Assembly: GCF_015767635.1 (NCBI RefSeq)
Contig: NZ_CP065230.1
Coordinates: forward strand, 3,968,001-4,032,000
Reading direction: 5' to 3'
Source: Halomonas sp. A40-4
GTDB lineage: Bacteria; Pseudomonadota; Gammaproteobacteria; Pseudomonadales; Halomonadaceae
DNA length: 64,000 nt
The notes under the pieces: generated by a model
Databases searched by the model: none
What the model was told of the DNA's origin: nothing
Seen by the model: the letters and a program-made list of their open reading frames with translations, nothing else
In this document: positions 1 through 9,087 of the stretch, in pieces
Layout of the letters: each line of letters starts with the position of its first letter
Position numbering within the stretch: position 1 is the stretch's first letter
Translations under genes and position numbers: made by a program

Positions 1-485
1 ACACTTTCGATAGATACGTCCCTGGTATGCAGCTTGCCCGGCGTATGGGCAAAGACGGCGATCGGGTAGACACCCTCGAAGTCATCCTGCATATGCGTTG
101 TCGCAAACTCATGGGCCGCCATGCTGGTGGCTTCCCCGGTGGTGGGCAGGAAGGGCTGGTCGAATGCCTCCGACTCGGGAAAGCGATTCGGCGTATAGCT
201 CAACAAGGTCCAGGCAATGTCGACGACCCCGTCCTTGGCCTGATCGTAAAGGGAGGGGGCCGACCCGCCCAGCTGCATGGCAGGGAATATTTCGACGTTG
301 ATGGCCCCGTCGGACTGCGCTTCGATTCGCTGTGCCCAGGGTTCCAGATACTCGGTCTGCACGGGGGTGGAAGGGGCGGCAAAGTGGTGCAGGCGCAGGG
401 TCACGGTGTCTTGGGCGTGGCCACCCGCGCTGATGAGCATGCCGCTGATCAACGCGAGGCTGGCGAGTGTGGGTTTTATTGTCAT
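1..485 (-). CDS. TRAP transporter substrate-binding protein DctP (partial, C-terminus outside window)
   Basis: Periplasmic solute-binding protein of a TRAP transporter. About 161 residues are visible and the gene runs off the left edge. It begins with a typical Sec signal peptide (MTIKPTLASLALISGML, then an AxA-like site near GGHAQD) and continues with the DctP-fold pattern (TLRLHHFAAP, VEIFPAMQLGG). AAGGAG precedes the ATG. It is last in a minus-strand run dctQ-dctM-ech-vdh-dctP, so it most likely serves the dctQM pair at 3025-4943. The context suggests a hydroxycinnamate such as ferulate or coumarate as ligand; that is inference. The sequence resembles the binding protein at 13466-14488. 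Confidence 0.85.
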   Translation of the reverse strand, partial: MTIKPTLASLALISGMLISAGGHAQDTVTLRLHHFAAPSTPVQTEYLEPWAQRIEAQSDGAINVEIFPAMQLGGSAPSLYDQAKDGVVDIAWTLLSYTPNRFPESEAFDQPFLPTTGEATSMAAHEFATTHMQDDFEGVYPIAVFAHTPGKLHTRDVSIES

Positions 486-542
486 TGTAATGGACTCCTT
501 ATTGACGTCGCTTGCTTGCAGGACATGGTGTCCTGCACTTAG

Positions 543-1991
543 CTAAATAGGGTAATGACGCGGACCAAGCTGCATGGTCATCCAGCGCAAGTCGGTGAAT
601 TCCTCGATCCCGGCCTTGCCGCCGAAGCGTCCATAGCCGCTCGATTTGACGCCGCCAAAGGGCATCTGCGGCTCATCGTGCACGGTGGGTGCATTGATAT
701 GGCAAATACCCGATTCAATTCGTTGGGCAAACTGCATCGCCCGGGCGGTGTCGCGGCTGAAAACGGCGGCGGAAAGGCCGTATTCGCTATCGTTCGCCAC
801 GCGCAGAGCGTCTTCCTCATCCTTGACGCGCATCAGCGCCACTACCGGGCCAAACGACTCTTCGCCATACAGACGCATCGCCTGGGTGACCCCATCGACC
901 ACGGTCGGCTGCATGATGACGCCTTCGGCCTTGCCGCCGCAGGCGAGGCGCGCGCCGTGCTGCCGGGCGTCGTCGATCAGGGCATTAAGTTTCTCGCCCG
1001 ATTCGCGATTGATCAGCGTCCCCAGCGCATTGCCTTCTTCTTTCGGGTCACCCGCGAGCAGTGTTTCTGCCTTGCGAGCCAGTTTTTCGACGAAGGCATC
1101 GGCGACCGCATCCACCACGATCAGCCGCTCGGTGGACATGCAGATCTGCCCCTGATTGAAGAAGGCGCCAAAGGCAGCGGCCTCCACGGCGGCATCCAGG
1201 TCGGCATCTTCCAGTACCACGAACGGCGCCTTGCCGCCCAGTTCCAGCAGGACCGGCTTGAGATGGCGCGCCGCCTTTTCGGCAATGATCCGCCCCACCT
1301 CGGTCGAGCCGGTGAAATTGATACGCCGCACGGCTTGATGCTCGATCAGCGCATCGACGACCTCGGCGGCCTGCGGGGGCGCATTGGTCACCACATTAAC
1401 GATGCCATCGCCCAGGCCCGCCTCGACCAGCACTTCCCCGATCAGATGGTGGGTCGCAGGGCACTGTTCGGAGGCCTTGAGGACGACCGTATTGCCGCAC
1501 GCCAGCGGTGTGGCGATGGCACGGGTACCCAGAATGATGGGCGCGTTCCAGGGCGCAATGCCCACCACCACGCCGCAGGGCACGCGCACGCCCATCGCCA
1601 GGTTGTCGGGCACGTTGGACGGGATGACCTCGCCATTCACTTGCGTGGTCAGCGACGCGGCCTCGCGCAGGATGCTGGCGGCCACCATGACGTTAAAGCC
1701 TGCCCAGCCTGGCGTGGCGCCGGTTTCCTCCACCATCCGTTCGATGAAATCGGCTTGGCGTGCCTCCATGGCGTCGGCCGCCTTGAGCAGCTTGGCGCGC
1801 CTTTCGCCGGGCCCCGTTCTTGACCAGGCAGGGAAGGCGTTCGCGGCGGCGTCTGCGGCCCGCGCCGCATCGGCGGCAGAGGCCGCCGCCGCCTGGGTGA
1901 CGACATCACCGGTCAGCGGATTGGCCCGCGTAAAGTTCGCGCTTTGTTCAGCGGCACACCGCTCACCGCCAATTAACAGTTCAAGATCCAT
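543..1991 (-). CDS. vdh: aldehyde dehydrogenase, probable vanillin dehydrogenase
   Basis: NAD(P)-dependent aldehyde dehydrogenase of 482 residues. The family signatures are all present: PWNAP with Asn149, LKASE with Lys172, the general base Glu250 in ELGGKAP, and the catalytic Cys284 in GQICMS. ATG is preceded by GAGAGG. It lies 40 bases after ech in the same direction, which is the usual order for ferulate catabolism. The assigned role is oxidation of vanillin (or 4-hydroxybenzaldehyde) released by Ech to vanillate, which VanAB encoded nearby can demethylate. Membership of the superfamily is certain. The vanillin specificity rests on gene context and similarity to the benzaldehyde/salicylaldehyde-type branch. 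Confidence 0.9.
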   Translation of the reverse strand: MDLELLIGGERCAAEQSANFTRANPLTGDVVTQAAAASAADAARAADAAANAFPAWSRTGPGERRAKLLKAADAMEARQADFIERMVEETGATPGWAGFNVMVAASILREAASLTTQVNGEVIPSNVPDNLAMGVRVPCGVVVGIAPWNAPIILGTRAIATPLACGNTVVLKASEQCPATHHLIGEVLVEAGLGDGIVNVVTNAPPQAAEVVDALIEHQAVRRINFTGSTEVGRIIAEKAARHLKPVLLELGGKAPFVVLEDADLDAAVEAAAFGAFFNQGQICMSTERLIVVDAVADAFVEKLARKAETLLAGDPKEEGNALGTLINRESGEKLNALIDDARQHGARLACGGKAEGVIMQPTVVDGVTQAMRLYGEESFGPVVALMRVKDEEDALRVANDSEYGLSAAVFSRDTARAMQFAQRIESGICHINAPTVHDEPQMPFGGVKSSGYGRFGGKAGIEEFTDLRWMTMQLGPRHYPI

Positions 1992-2031
1992 GGCAACCTC
2001 TCGTTTACTTCATTGTCGGTTGTTGTCGGGG

Positions 2032-2862
2032 TTAACGGTGATAACTCTCAAGTCCCGGCTTGATGCTCTTTTCGTCGAGGAACTGCTTCAGCCCTTGCTC
2101 ACGCCCCTGTTCCGGATCGAGCTGCTGCGCCTGGTCAAGCTTGGCGTAGAGGTACTCTTCATTCTGCTCCCAGGTCAGTTCGCGGCACATCTTGAAGCCG
2201 ATCTTGGCCGCACGCATCACCACCGGATTCTTGTCACGCAGCGTGGTCGCCAGCTCCCGGGTGGCGTCACGCAGTTCGGCCAGCGGCACACTTTTATTCA
2301 CCAGCCCCATCTTGGCCGCCTCGGGCCCGGTAAACGTTTCCCCGGTCATGATGTAGTAGAGCGCTTCACGGTGACCCACGGTATCGGCCATGGCCTTGCT
2401 GACCAGATTGCCCGGAGGAATGCCCCAATTGATTTCCGAGAGGCCGAACACCGACTCATCGGCGGCAATCGCCAGGTCGCAGGCCACCAGCGGCGAGAAG
2501 GCCCCGCCAAAGCACCAGCCATTGACCATGGCGATGGTGGGCTTGGCGTAGTGGCGCAGCAGCTTCCACTGCCAGGTAGAGGCGTCGCGGCGCACCTTGA
2601 CCTGCACGATCTCGGGGCTGGCGTCGATCTCGCGAAAGTACTCCTTGAGATCCATACCGGCGGAAAAGGATTCGCCCTCGCCACTCAGTACCAGTACGTG
2701 GGCCTCTTGATCCAGCTCGATGGTCTCCAGCACATCGATCATTTCACGGTTGAGCGTCGGGCTCATGGCGTTGCGCTTTTCAGGGCGATTCAACGTCACC
2801 CAGGCAATCCCCTCTTCGACGTTAACCTTCACGGTTTGCCAGCGATCTTGGTAGTTACTCAT
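2032..2862 (-). CDS. ech: feruloyl-CoA hydratase/lyase (hydroxycinnamoyl-CoA hydratase-lyase)
   Basis: Crotonase-fold enzyme of 276 residues, the same length as the characterised Pseudomonas fluorescens HCHL. It hydrates feruloyl-CoA (or p-coumaroyl-/caffeoyl-CoA) and cleaves the product to acetyl-CoA and vanillin (or the matching benzaldehyde). Ser123 in GGAFSP and Glu143 in LSEINWG fall at the positions known to be functional in HCHL. The oxyanion-hole segment SAGMDLKEYF is at about 67-76. GAGGAG stands upstream of the ATG. The gene sits between dctM and vdh, so import, chain cleavage and aldehyde oxidation are in one operon; the CoA ligase fcs is on the opposite strand. Confidence 0.95.
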   Translation of the reverse strand: MSNYQDRWQTVKVNVEEGIAWVTLNRPEKRNAMSPTLNREMIDVLETIELDQEAHVLVLSGEGESFSAGMDLKEYFREIDASPEIVQVKVRRDASTWQWKLLRHYAKPTIAMVNGWCFGGAFSPLVACDLAIAADESVFGLSEINWGIPPGNLVSKAMADTVGHREALYYIMTGETFTGPEAAKMGLVNKSVPLAELRDATRELATTLRDKNPVVMRAAKIGFKMCRELTWEQNEEYLYAKLDQAQQLDPEQGREQGLKQFLDEKSIKPGLESYHR

Positions 2863-2909
2863 CTCTTGCTCCTCGGATTTATCGAACGACTTACAACGTT
2901 ACTTATCAA

Positions 2910-2943
2910 AAACGATCGTTTAACAATTTGTTCAGCGCTGAAC
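2910..2943. repeat. two perfect palindromes in the dctM-ech gap
   Basis: The 162-base gap between dctM and ech holds two perfect palindromes: AAACGATCGTTT (2910-2921) and GTTCAGCGCTGAAC (2930-2943). The second could fold as a hairpin that tunes downstream expression, or either could bind a dimeric regulator. Neither matches the TAGTT-N3-AACTA motif found at the promoters of this region. No other feature is visible in the gap. Confidence 0.4.
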
Positions 2944-3024
2944 TTCTCGATTAGCTATCTCCTCGCCATCAAGTGGGCGTTAATCTTGGCTGGATCGCGA
3001 CGTGGTTCATGTCTTACCTCTGGC

Positions 3025-4344
3025 TCAGTTGATCAAGTAGACGAAGCCAAGCGTGATGGCGGGGAAGAGCACCAGCAGAATGATGCGGATCAGGTCAGCG
3101 ACCAGGAAAGGCAGGATGCCTTTAAAGGTTTCCGTCAAGGGAATGCGCGGCGCCATGGAGTGGATGATGAAGATGTTCAGCCCCACCGGCGGCGTGATCA
3201 TGCCAACCTCGACGACCACCAGCGCCAGGATACCGAACCAGATCGCCACATCCGTGGCGGGCAAGCCGAAGTCCATACCCATGATGATGGGCAGAAAGAT
3301 GGGCACGGTGAGCAATATCATCGACAGGCTGTCCATGAAGCAGCCGAGCACCAGATAACATAACAAGATGCCGGCCAGCACCACCCAGGGACTGATCTCG
3401 AGGCCTACGATCCAGCCAGCCGTGATTTGCGGCAGTTGAGTCAGGGCAAGGAAGCTGTTGAAAACGCTGGCACCGAGCACGATGAAGAAGATCATTGCCG
3501 AGGTAACGGCAGTGTCGAGCACGCAGTCGCGCAGCCCGCTCCAGCGCAGCCCGCCGCGGGTCATCGCCAGAATCCCCGTGGCAACCGCGCCTACGGCTGC
3601 CGCTTCGGTGGGGGTAAAGACACCGGTATAGATGCCCCCGATGACCACGATAAAAATGGCGGCACCAGGCCATACTTCCAGCAGCGAGCGCCAACGCTCT
3701 CCCCGGGATGCTTTCGCCTTATTCGGCGCACTACTCGGGAAGAGCCGCACGTATAGCGAGATGGCCAGCATATAGCTGAATACCGCCAGCAGCCCCGGCA
3801 CCAAGGCGGCAGCAAACATTTCGTTAATATTCTGTTCAGCCAGAATCGCATAGATGACCAGCACCACAGAGGGGGGAATCAGGATCCCGAGCGTGCCACC
3901 CGCCGCTAGCGCACCGGTCGCCAGGCTACCGCGATATCCCTGGCGCTCCATTTCAGGCAGTGCCACCTGTGTCATGGTCGCCGCTGTGGCCAGCGAAGAG
4001 CCGCAAATGGCGCCAAAAGCGCCGCAGGCGCCAATCGTGGACATCGCCAGCCCACCGCGACGGTGCCCCAGCCAATCGTTGGCGGCCTGAAACATGGCCC
4101 GGGAAAGCCCGGCTCTCGCCGCAAACTGCCCCATGAGCAGGAAAAGCGGAATGATGGATAGCGTATGACTGGAAAAGTGTTCGTAAGGGAGCGTCTTCAA
4201 GCCATTCAAGATGCCCATCGGCCCGGTGATGAGCATCATGCCTAGCGCACCAACGACCAGCATGGCCAAGCCAATCGGAATACGTGAAGCCATCATGAAC
4301 AGCAGGACAATAAAACCACCTGCGCCCAGGGTAAGCGGTGTCAT
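3025..4344 (-). CDS. dctM: TRAP transporter large permease subunit DctM
   Basis: Large membrane subunit of a TRAP transporter, 439 residues, with about 12-13 hydrophobic helices and the family segments GSSLATAATMTQVALPEM and GVFTPTEAAAVGA. The ATG at 4344 overlaps the dctQ stop by one base (TGATG) and has AGGAG upstream; an open frame extends further upstream but has no need to be used. It works with DctQ and the DctP at the left edge in sodium-driven uptake. Its place just before ech and vdh points to a hydroxycinnamate-type aromatic acid as substrate. TRAP systems for coumarate-type acids are known in other bacteria, but the exact ligand here is inferred. Confidence 0.93.
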   Translation of the reverse strand: MTPLTLGAGGFIVLLFMMASRIPIGLAMLVVGALGMMLITGPMGILNGLKTLPYEHFSSHTLSIIPLFLLMGQFAARAGLSRAMFQAANDWLGHRRGGLAMSTIGACGAFGAICGSSLATAATMTQVALPEMERQGYRGSLATGALAAGGTLGILIPPSVVLVIYAILAEQNINEMFAAALVPGLLAVFSYMLAISLYVRLFPSSAPNKAKASRGERWRSLLEVWPGAAIFIVVIGGIYTGVFTPTEAAAVGAVATGILAMTRGGLRWSGLRDCVLDTAVTSAMIFFIVLGASVFNSFLALTQLPQITAGWIVGLEISPWVVLAGILLCYLVLGCFMDSLSMILLTVPIFLPIIMGMDFGLPATDVAIWFGILALVVVEVGMITPPVGLNIFIIHSMAPRIPLTETFKGILPFLVADLIRIILLVLFPAITLGFVYLIN

Positions 4345-4943
4345 CACAGGTCTCCTTGGTCGGCACTGTCTTGCATCGGGGCCTGTAACCTGGGCTCGTA
4401 CGCTAACGCATCGGTGGCGCGACACAGGCAAACCGCCGTCAACAATGCCAGGCCCACGATGCCACCGATGTACCCCCACCAGAGCGGTATATCCAGCAGC
4501 ATGCTGGTTTCCAGGTAGCGACGCTTATCCAGCAAGCCGTGATAGAGGCGCCAGGTCATCACGCCCGAGACCACCAGAAAGAGGGTCTCGGCGACAACGG
4601 CGAGCCCGCGCTGAATAATGGTCGGCGCATGCATCACCACCAGATCCACCGTGACGTGACCGCCGCGCAGATGGCAGTAGGGCAGGAACAGGAACACCGC
4701 GATGGCCGTCCCCATCTCCACCAACTCGTAATTCCCCGTTATAGGGCCCATCCAGTCCAGTAAAGACAGATCGCTAAGGACAGGCGCGCTTGCCAGCCAC
4801 CGACCCAGGATGCTGACGACGGTGATGAGCGCGAGCGCCGCCACCAGCAGGCCACCGCTTATCGCGGCAACCCGACAGAGCGTCTCGAGGCTGCGGCGCA
4901 TCAGTCCAGTGCCGGTTTTCGGTACCGTCGCTAAGCTGCTCAT
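4344..4943 (-). CDS. dctQ: TRAP transporter small permease subunit DctQ
   Basis: Small membrane subunit of a tripartite TRAP transporter, 199 residues. Four hydrophobic segments are visible at about 28-50, 75-95, 115-130 and 157-178, with the family-type segment PYCHLRGGHVTVDLV after the second. It is first in the minus-strand operon dctQ-dctM-ech-vdh-dctP and is translationally coupled to dctM by a one-base overlap. The ribosome site is weak (AAAGAGA). The promoter region to its right (4944-5144) contains a TAGTT-N3-AACTA repeat that also occurs upstream of fcs, so the two divergent units are probably controlled by the same MarR protein. Confidence 0.92.
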   Translation of the reverse strand: MSSLATVPKTGTGLMRRSLETLCRVAAISGGLLVAALALITVVSILGRWLASAPVLSDLSLLDWMGPITGNYELVEMGTAIAVFLFLPYCHLRGGHVTVDLVVMHAPTIIQRGLAVVAETLFLVVSGVMTWRLYHGLLDKRRYLETSMLLDIPLWWGYIGGIVGLALLTAVCLCRATDALAYEPRLQAPMQDSADQGDL

Positions 4944-5073
4944 TGTCTTGTCTCTTTGTTATATGAATTCGCCGTCTGGCGTGGCGCATGGCATCGTTTC
5001 TTGTTTGGTCAGGACGCCACCCTGGATGCGGAAACTCCCATGACATGCACAACCGGGATCGCCGACACCAAAC

Positions 5074-5086
5074 TAGTTACCAACTA
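5074..5086. promoter_or_regulatory. putative MarR operator, dctQ promoter side
   Basis: Inverted repeat TAGTT-ACC-AACTA, directly followed by TAAG. On the minus strand it overlaps a TATAGT sequence that could be the -10 of the dctQ operon. The same repeat with a different spacer occurs at 5718-5730 on the other side of the marR gene. The pairing supports a shared operator; no binding data are available. Confidence 0.55.
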
Positions 5087-5144
5087 TAAGTAATTTTCTT
5101 TTAGACAGCATGCAAGCAGCGTTATTAAAAATACGACTAAAGAA

Positions 5145-5648
5145 TTATTCGTCGGCGGTGTCCGGCGCATAGATTTTTACCAGCAGAGACAGCAATTGAC
5201 GCCGCTCAATCTCACTAAGTGATTGAGTTGCCTGAATATCGCTTTGTTCAGCCAACGCTTTCAGCTGCTCGGTCAACGCCTCGCCCTTTTTGCTGAGGAA
5301 AATCCCGTGGGAGCGCTTATCACGCTTGCAGCGTACCCGCAACGCCAGCCCTCTTTCCTCCAGGTGATTGATAAGACTAACGATTCTGGGCGGATCAATG
5401 TCCAGTATCTTGGCGAGGTTCGTTTGAGTTATCCCCGGATACCCTTCAATCACTACCAGCGAAGAGAACTGGGCCGGACGTATTTCATACGCCTGCATGG
5501 CTTCGTTGAAATGCTTGAAAACCGTCAGCTGGGCTCTTCTCAAGGCATAACCCAGGCGGTTTTCAAGCTCCAGTCCAGCAACAGACGTCGGCTCTTTATC
5601 ATCGGGCTCGACCTGGTGAACAGATGCGCTCTTCTTGGATATGGTCAT
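5145..5648 (-). CDS. MarR family transcriptional regulator of hydroxycinnamate catabolism
   Basis: Winged-helix MarR-type regulator, 167 residues from the ATG at 5648 (a TTG 39 bases upstream is possible but has no ribosome site). The HTH region is around ITQTNLAKILDIDPPRIVSLINHLEERGL, and the wing around RDKRSHGIFLSKKGEAL. It lies between the dctQM-ech-vdh operon and fcs. MarR repressors in this position (FerR, CouR and HcaR types) are known to be released by the hydroxycinnamoyl-CoA thioester. The two inverted repeats on either side of the gene fit that model. Ligand and target are inferred; family membership is clear. Confidence 0.85.
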   Translation of the reverse strand: MTISKKSASVHQVEPDDKEPTSVAGLELENRLGYALRRAQLTVFKHFNEAMQAYEIRPAQFSSLVVIEGYPGITQTNLAKILDIDPPRIVSLINHLEERGLALRVRCKRDKRSHGIFLSKKGEALTEQLKALAEQSDIQATQSLSEIERRQLLSLLVKIYAPDTADE

Positions 5649-5710
5649 GAAAATAATTCCCGTCTCGAGTGAGTTAGATACAACCAAGGTCTTATACTGG
5701 CATCCTAGCC

Positions 5711-5730
5711 AACTATCTAGTTAACAACTA
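5711..5730. promoter_or_regulatory. putative MarR operator, fcs/marR promoter side
   Basis: Overlapping half sites: AACTA-TC-TAGTT and TAGTT-AAC-AACTA share the central TAGTT (5718-5722). The second arrangement matches the site at 5074-5086. The cluster lies 64 bases before the fcs start and 63 bases before the marR start, so it could control both. It is followed by TATAAC, a possible -10 for fcs. Confidence 0.55.
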
Positions 5731-5793
5731 TAACTATATGCGCCAGCATGACAGCACACAATAAAACCAAGAGTTTTCGCTATGGAGCCACGA

Positions 5794-7602
5794 ATGTCAC
5801 CCCCCTCCCCCCCGTCGCCCAGCCACTCGCAACACGCTCAAGAACATCGACTGCACGGTGGCGACGTACCTGACTACCCCCGCGCCATGACCCAACGCCT
5901 CGCACACTGGGCCAGTGAAACACCGCAGCAAACGTTTCTGGCGGAGCGAGTGGATGGACCGCAGAAGTGGCGAACGCTGACGTTTGGCGATGCGATGGCC
6001 CGGGTGACCTGCCTGGCACAGGCATTGCTCGATCACGGCTTGTCAGCGGAACGTCCGCTGATGGTGCTATCTGGCAATAGCATTGACCATGCCCTGCTCG
6101 CCTGTGCCGCCATGCATGTCGGCATTCCCTACGTGCCGGTCTCGCCTTCTTACGCGCTGCTGTCCGAAGACTTCGTCAAGCTGCAGCATGTGATGGCGCT
6201 GGTGACACCGGGCATGGTTTTTGTCGATGACGAGTCGCGCTTTAGCCAGGCGCTGGCGGTCGTTTGCGACGACAACATTACCTGCGTGGCCAGCGCGCCA
6301 GCTCAACGGTCCCTGGCGCTCGCGTCACTCGCCGCGACACCGGCAAGCGCCGCAGTTGACGCCGCCCACGTCTGCGTAACGCCTGACAGTGTCGCCAAGT
6401 TACTGTTTACCTCAGGATCGACGGGCATGCCCAAGGCGGTGATTAACACCCACCGCATGCTGTGCAGCAATCAAGCCATGCTGACGAAGCGACTGGGCTT
6501 TCTGGAGCAGCGCAAACCCGTGCTGGTCGACTGGCTGCCCTGGCACCATACCTTCGGCGGCAATACCATTCTGGGAATGGCGATTCACAACGGCGGCACT
6601 TTATACATTGATGACGGCAACCCCACGGCCCAGGGAGTTCGTCGTACCGCCGAGAACCTGCGCGAGGTTTCACCCACGTTTTATTGCAACGTCCCCAAGG
6701 GGTTCGAGGCGCTGGTCGAACACTTACGCGACGACGACACGCTGTGCGCCGCCTTCTTCCGCCACCTGGAAATGATGCACTTCGGCGGCGCCGTGCTGCC
6801 CGGGCATGTGCGAACCGCCCTGGAAACCCTGGGACGACAGAGCCGTGGCGCCCCTGTGCCCATGTTAAGCGGCCTGGGCTCCACGGAAGCGTGCCTGGCC
6901 TTCTGCACCGACGACCCTGGCGACATACCGGGGCTGATAGGCGAGCCCGTTCCCGGCATGACGCTCAAGCTGGTGGCCACGGACGATAAATGGGAAGCGC
7001 GTCTCAAGGGCCTCAACGTCACGCCGGGCTACTGGCGGGATGCCCAGCGGACGCACGAGGCGTTTGACGACGAAGGGTTCTACTGCACCGGCGACGCCAT
7101 GCGCCTGCTTGACCCCGACCACCCGGAGCGGGGGCTGCTGTTCGACGGTCGACTCAGCGAGAACTTCAAGCTGGTCACCGGCACCTGGGTCAATGTGGGC
7201 ACGCTACGCCTGCACCTTGTCGAGCACTTTGCTCCCCTGGTACAGGACATCGTGGTGGTTGGCGAAGGGCGCGACTACCTCACCGGATTCGTCGTCTTGA
7301 ATCTGCCAGCCTGCCAACAGCACCTTGGCCTGGCAAGCGCTTCCCTCGAGGCGATCGCCACGAACCCCGAGCTGCACCAATGGTTCGCCGAACGCCTGGC
7401 CGCGCATGGTCACGGCCAGTCAAGCTCCATGCGGCTGGATCGCCTGCTCCTGCTGGATCAGCCACTCTCCGCCGATCAGGGCGAAGTCACCGACAAAGGG
7501 TCGGTGAATCAGCGGCTGGTTCGCGAGCGCTACCCGAATCTTGTGGCCTGCCTTTACGCCGAGCCGCCTCGGGATCCACGCATTGTGCTGCCCGCCAGTT
7601 GA
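5794..7602 (+). CDS. fcs: feruloyl-CoA synthetase
   Basis: ATP-dependent CoA ligase of the acyl-adenylate-forming superfamily, 602 residues. The adenylate motif TSGSTGMPK is at about 206-214, the GLGSTEA segment (A5-type) near 365, and YCTGDA further on. It activates ferulate, coumarate or caffeate to the CoA thioester used by Ech. I chose the ATG at 5794 because GGAG lies 8 bases before it; another in-frame ATG is at 5782 without a clear ribosome site. The N-terminus is rich in Pro/Ser ([10 protein letters not shown]). It is divergent from the marR gene and followed by a thiolase in the same direction, as in Pseudomonas ferulate loci. Confidence 0.92.
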   Translation: MSPPSPPSPSHSQHAQEHRLHGGDVPDYPRAMTQRLAHWASETPQQTFLAERVDGPQKWRTLTFGDAMARVTCLAQALLDHGLSAERPLMVLSGNSIDHALLACAAMHVGIPYVPVSPSYALLSEDFVKLQHVMALVTPGMVFVDDESRFSQALAVVCDDNITCVASAPAQRSLALASLAATPASAAVDAAHVCVTPDSVAKLLFTSGSTGMPKAVINTHRMLCSNQAMLTKRLGFLEQRKPVLVDWLPWHHTFGGNTILGMAIHNGGTLYIDDGNPTAQGVRRTAENLREVSPTFYCNVPKGFEALVEHLRDDDTLCAAFFRHLEMMHFGGAVLPGHVRTALETLGRQSRGAPVPMLSGLGSTEACLAFCTDDPGDIPGLIGEPVPGMTLKLVATDDKWEARLKGLNVTPGYWRDAQRTHEAFDDEGFYCTGDAMRLLDPDHPERGLLFDGRLSENFKLVTGTWVNVGTLRLHLVEHFAPLVQDIVVVGEGRDYLTGFVVLNLPACQQHLGLASASLEAIATNPELHQWFAERLAAHGHGQSSSMRLDRLLLLDQPLSADQGEVTDKGSVNQRLVRERYPNLVACLYAEPPRDPRIVLPAS

Positions 7603-7686
7603 GCACCTAGACACCGATACCCCGTCACTCAGGGGAGCACATGACCCGCTCGAGGCTGCTCCCGATACCACGTTGGGAGCATGCTC

Positions 7687-8922
7687 ATGACACGCGGCCA
7701 CTACGCGGCCTTTGAAGACATCCACCTGGTTGCCGCCTTGCGCACGCCGTTTACCGACCTGAACGGTGCGTTAGGCGACATCTCACCCACCGACCTTGGC
7801 ATCAAGGTGGCCCGGGAGGTTCTGGCCGCAAGCGGCACGTCACCCACAGACGTGGATTCCGTCATCGCAGGCTCAGTGGCACAAGCCAGTGTCGACGCCT
7901 ACTTACTCCCCCGCCATATTGGGCTGTATGCGGGGGTGCCTCAGGAGGTACCTGCCCTGCATACGCAACGCGTCTGCGGCACCGGGTTTGAACTGCTGAA
8001 ACAGGCCGCGGAACAGATTGCCCTTGGCCAGGCCACACGCGTGCTGTGTGTCGGCACGGAATCCATGACCCGCAACCCGATTGTCGCCTATACGCACCGA
8101 GGAGGCTTCAAACTGGGTGAACAGGTGGCCTTCAAGGACTTCCTGTGGGAAGCGCTCATGGATCCGGCGCCTGGTGTATCCATGATTCAGACCGCCGATA
8201 CGCTGGCGCAGCGCTATGCCATCACCCGTGAGCAGGTAGACGTCTATGCCGAGCGCAGCTTCGCCCGCGCGGTCGACGCCCAGGCGCAAGGGATTTTCTC
8301 TGCGGAGATCGTAGCGGTTGGCAACGAAACCTTCTCCCTGCCTGGCTATTATGACAGGGGCATACGCCTACCCCGCAAGATCAACCGCGTGGACCAGGAT
8401 ACGCATATCCGGCCTTCGCCTTGGAGCGTATTGAACCCGTTACCGCCGGTATACGACGACGGCGTACAAACCGCAGGCAACAGCGCCGCCGTTGTCGATG
8501 GTGCCGCAGCGGCGCTGGTGATGGCGGGCTCGCACATGGGCACGCCACCTCTGGCACGCCTGTGCGCCACCGCCGTGGTCGGCGTAGCCCCCGAGCTCAT
8601 GGGTATCGGGCCCGCCCCCGCCATTCGGCTGCTGCTGGAACGCAGTGGCCTCACGCTCGACGATATTGACCGCCTTGAGATCAATGAGGCTCAGGGTGCA
8701 CAGGTGCTTGCCGTCGCCCGCGAGCTGGATCTCGACCTCACCAAGCTCAACGTCCATGGCGGTGCCATCGCCATTGGCCATCCGTTGGCCGCGACCGGCC
8801 TGCGTCTCGCGATGACGCTCGCTCGCCAGCTCAAACGCGATGGGATGCGCTATGGCATCGCCGCCGCCTGCATCGGGGGAGGACAAGGGATAGCCATACT
8901 GCTCGAGCACACGCCCGAATAA
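7687..8922 (+). CDS. thiolase family protein (ferulate-locus beta-ketothiolase type)
   Basis: Thiolase of 411 residues. Nucleophilic Cys in QRVCGTGFE (residue 97), the His loop GGAIAIGHPLAATG and the second Cys in CIGGGQG are all present. The usual NEAFAAQ signature reads NEAQGAQ here, which may alter the acyl pocket. ATG at 7687 is preceded by GGGAG at 7 bases; an ATG two codons earlier is too close to it. A thiolase (aat) beside fcs is known from ferulate loci of Pseudomonas. There it is thought to serve the beta-oxidative route, or has no essential role because Ech is a lyase. The substrate is not determinable from sequence. Confidence 0.85.
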   Translation: MTRGHYAAFEDIHLVAALRTPFTDLNGALGDISPTDLGIKVAREVLAASGTSPTDVDSVIAGSVAQASVDAYLLPRHIGLYAGVPQEVPALHTQRVCGTGFELLKQAAEQIALGQATRVLCVGTESMTRNPIVAYTHRGGFKLGEQVAFKDFLWEALMDPAPGVSMIQTADTLAQRYAITREQVDVYAERSFARAVDAQAQGIFSAEIVAVGNETFSLPGYYDRGIRLPRKINRVDQDTHIRPSPWSVLNPLPPVYDDGVQTAGNSAAVVDGAAAALVMAGSHMGTPPLARLCATAVVGVAPELMGIGPAPAIRLLLERSGLTLDDIDRLEINEAQGAQVLAVARELDLDLTKLNVHGGAIAIGHPLAATGLRLAMTLARQLKRDGMRYGIAAACIGGGQGIAILLEHTPE

Positions 8923-9000
8923 GCCTTGGGCTCACGGCGACCATCAAGCGACTGAGCGGCTGCGTAGCAAAGCCTTCCCGCTGGCCCTGCACACATGCAC

Positions 9001-9023
9001 AAAAAAGCTGGCAAAGCGCCAGC
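9001..9023 (-). terminator. intrinsic terminator of the porin gene
   Basis: On the minus strand GCTGGC-GCTTT-GCCAGC is followed by six T. It lies 65 bases after the porin stop and points in the porin direction. Confidence 0.8.
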
Positions 9024-9087
9024 CCAAAACGTGATCAAAACAGCGGTACATCACTGACACCTTCACATCACTGCAAAGCGTAAATCG

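Noticed and set aside
2930-2943. GTTCAGCGCTGAAC as another IclR operator
   Set aside because: The half site is GTTCA rather than GTTCG and the centre differs by one base in length from the three pca sites.
555-3363. Long open frames on the plus strand opposite vdh, ech and dctM (422 and 659 residues)
   Set aside because: They are antisense to genes with full catalytic motifs, have no family resemblance, and arise from GC-rich codon use on the other strand.
7641-7715. 24-codon frame with a good ribosome site (AGGGGAGCAC before ATG) overlapping the thiolase start
   Set aside because: It looks like a partial duplication of the thiolase start region (ribosome site plus ATGAC-CGC) in another frame; no support for a product.
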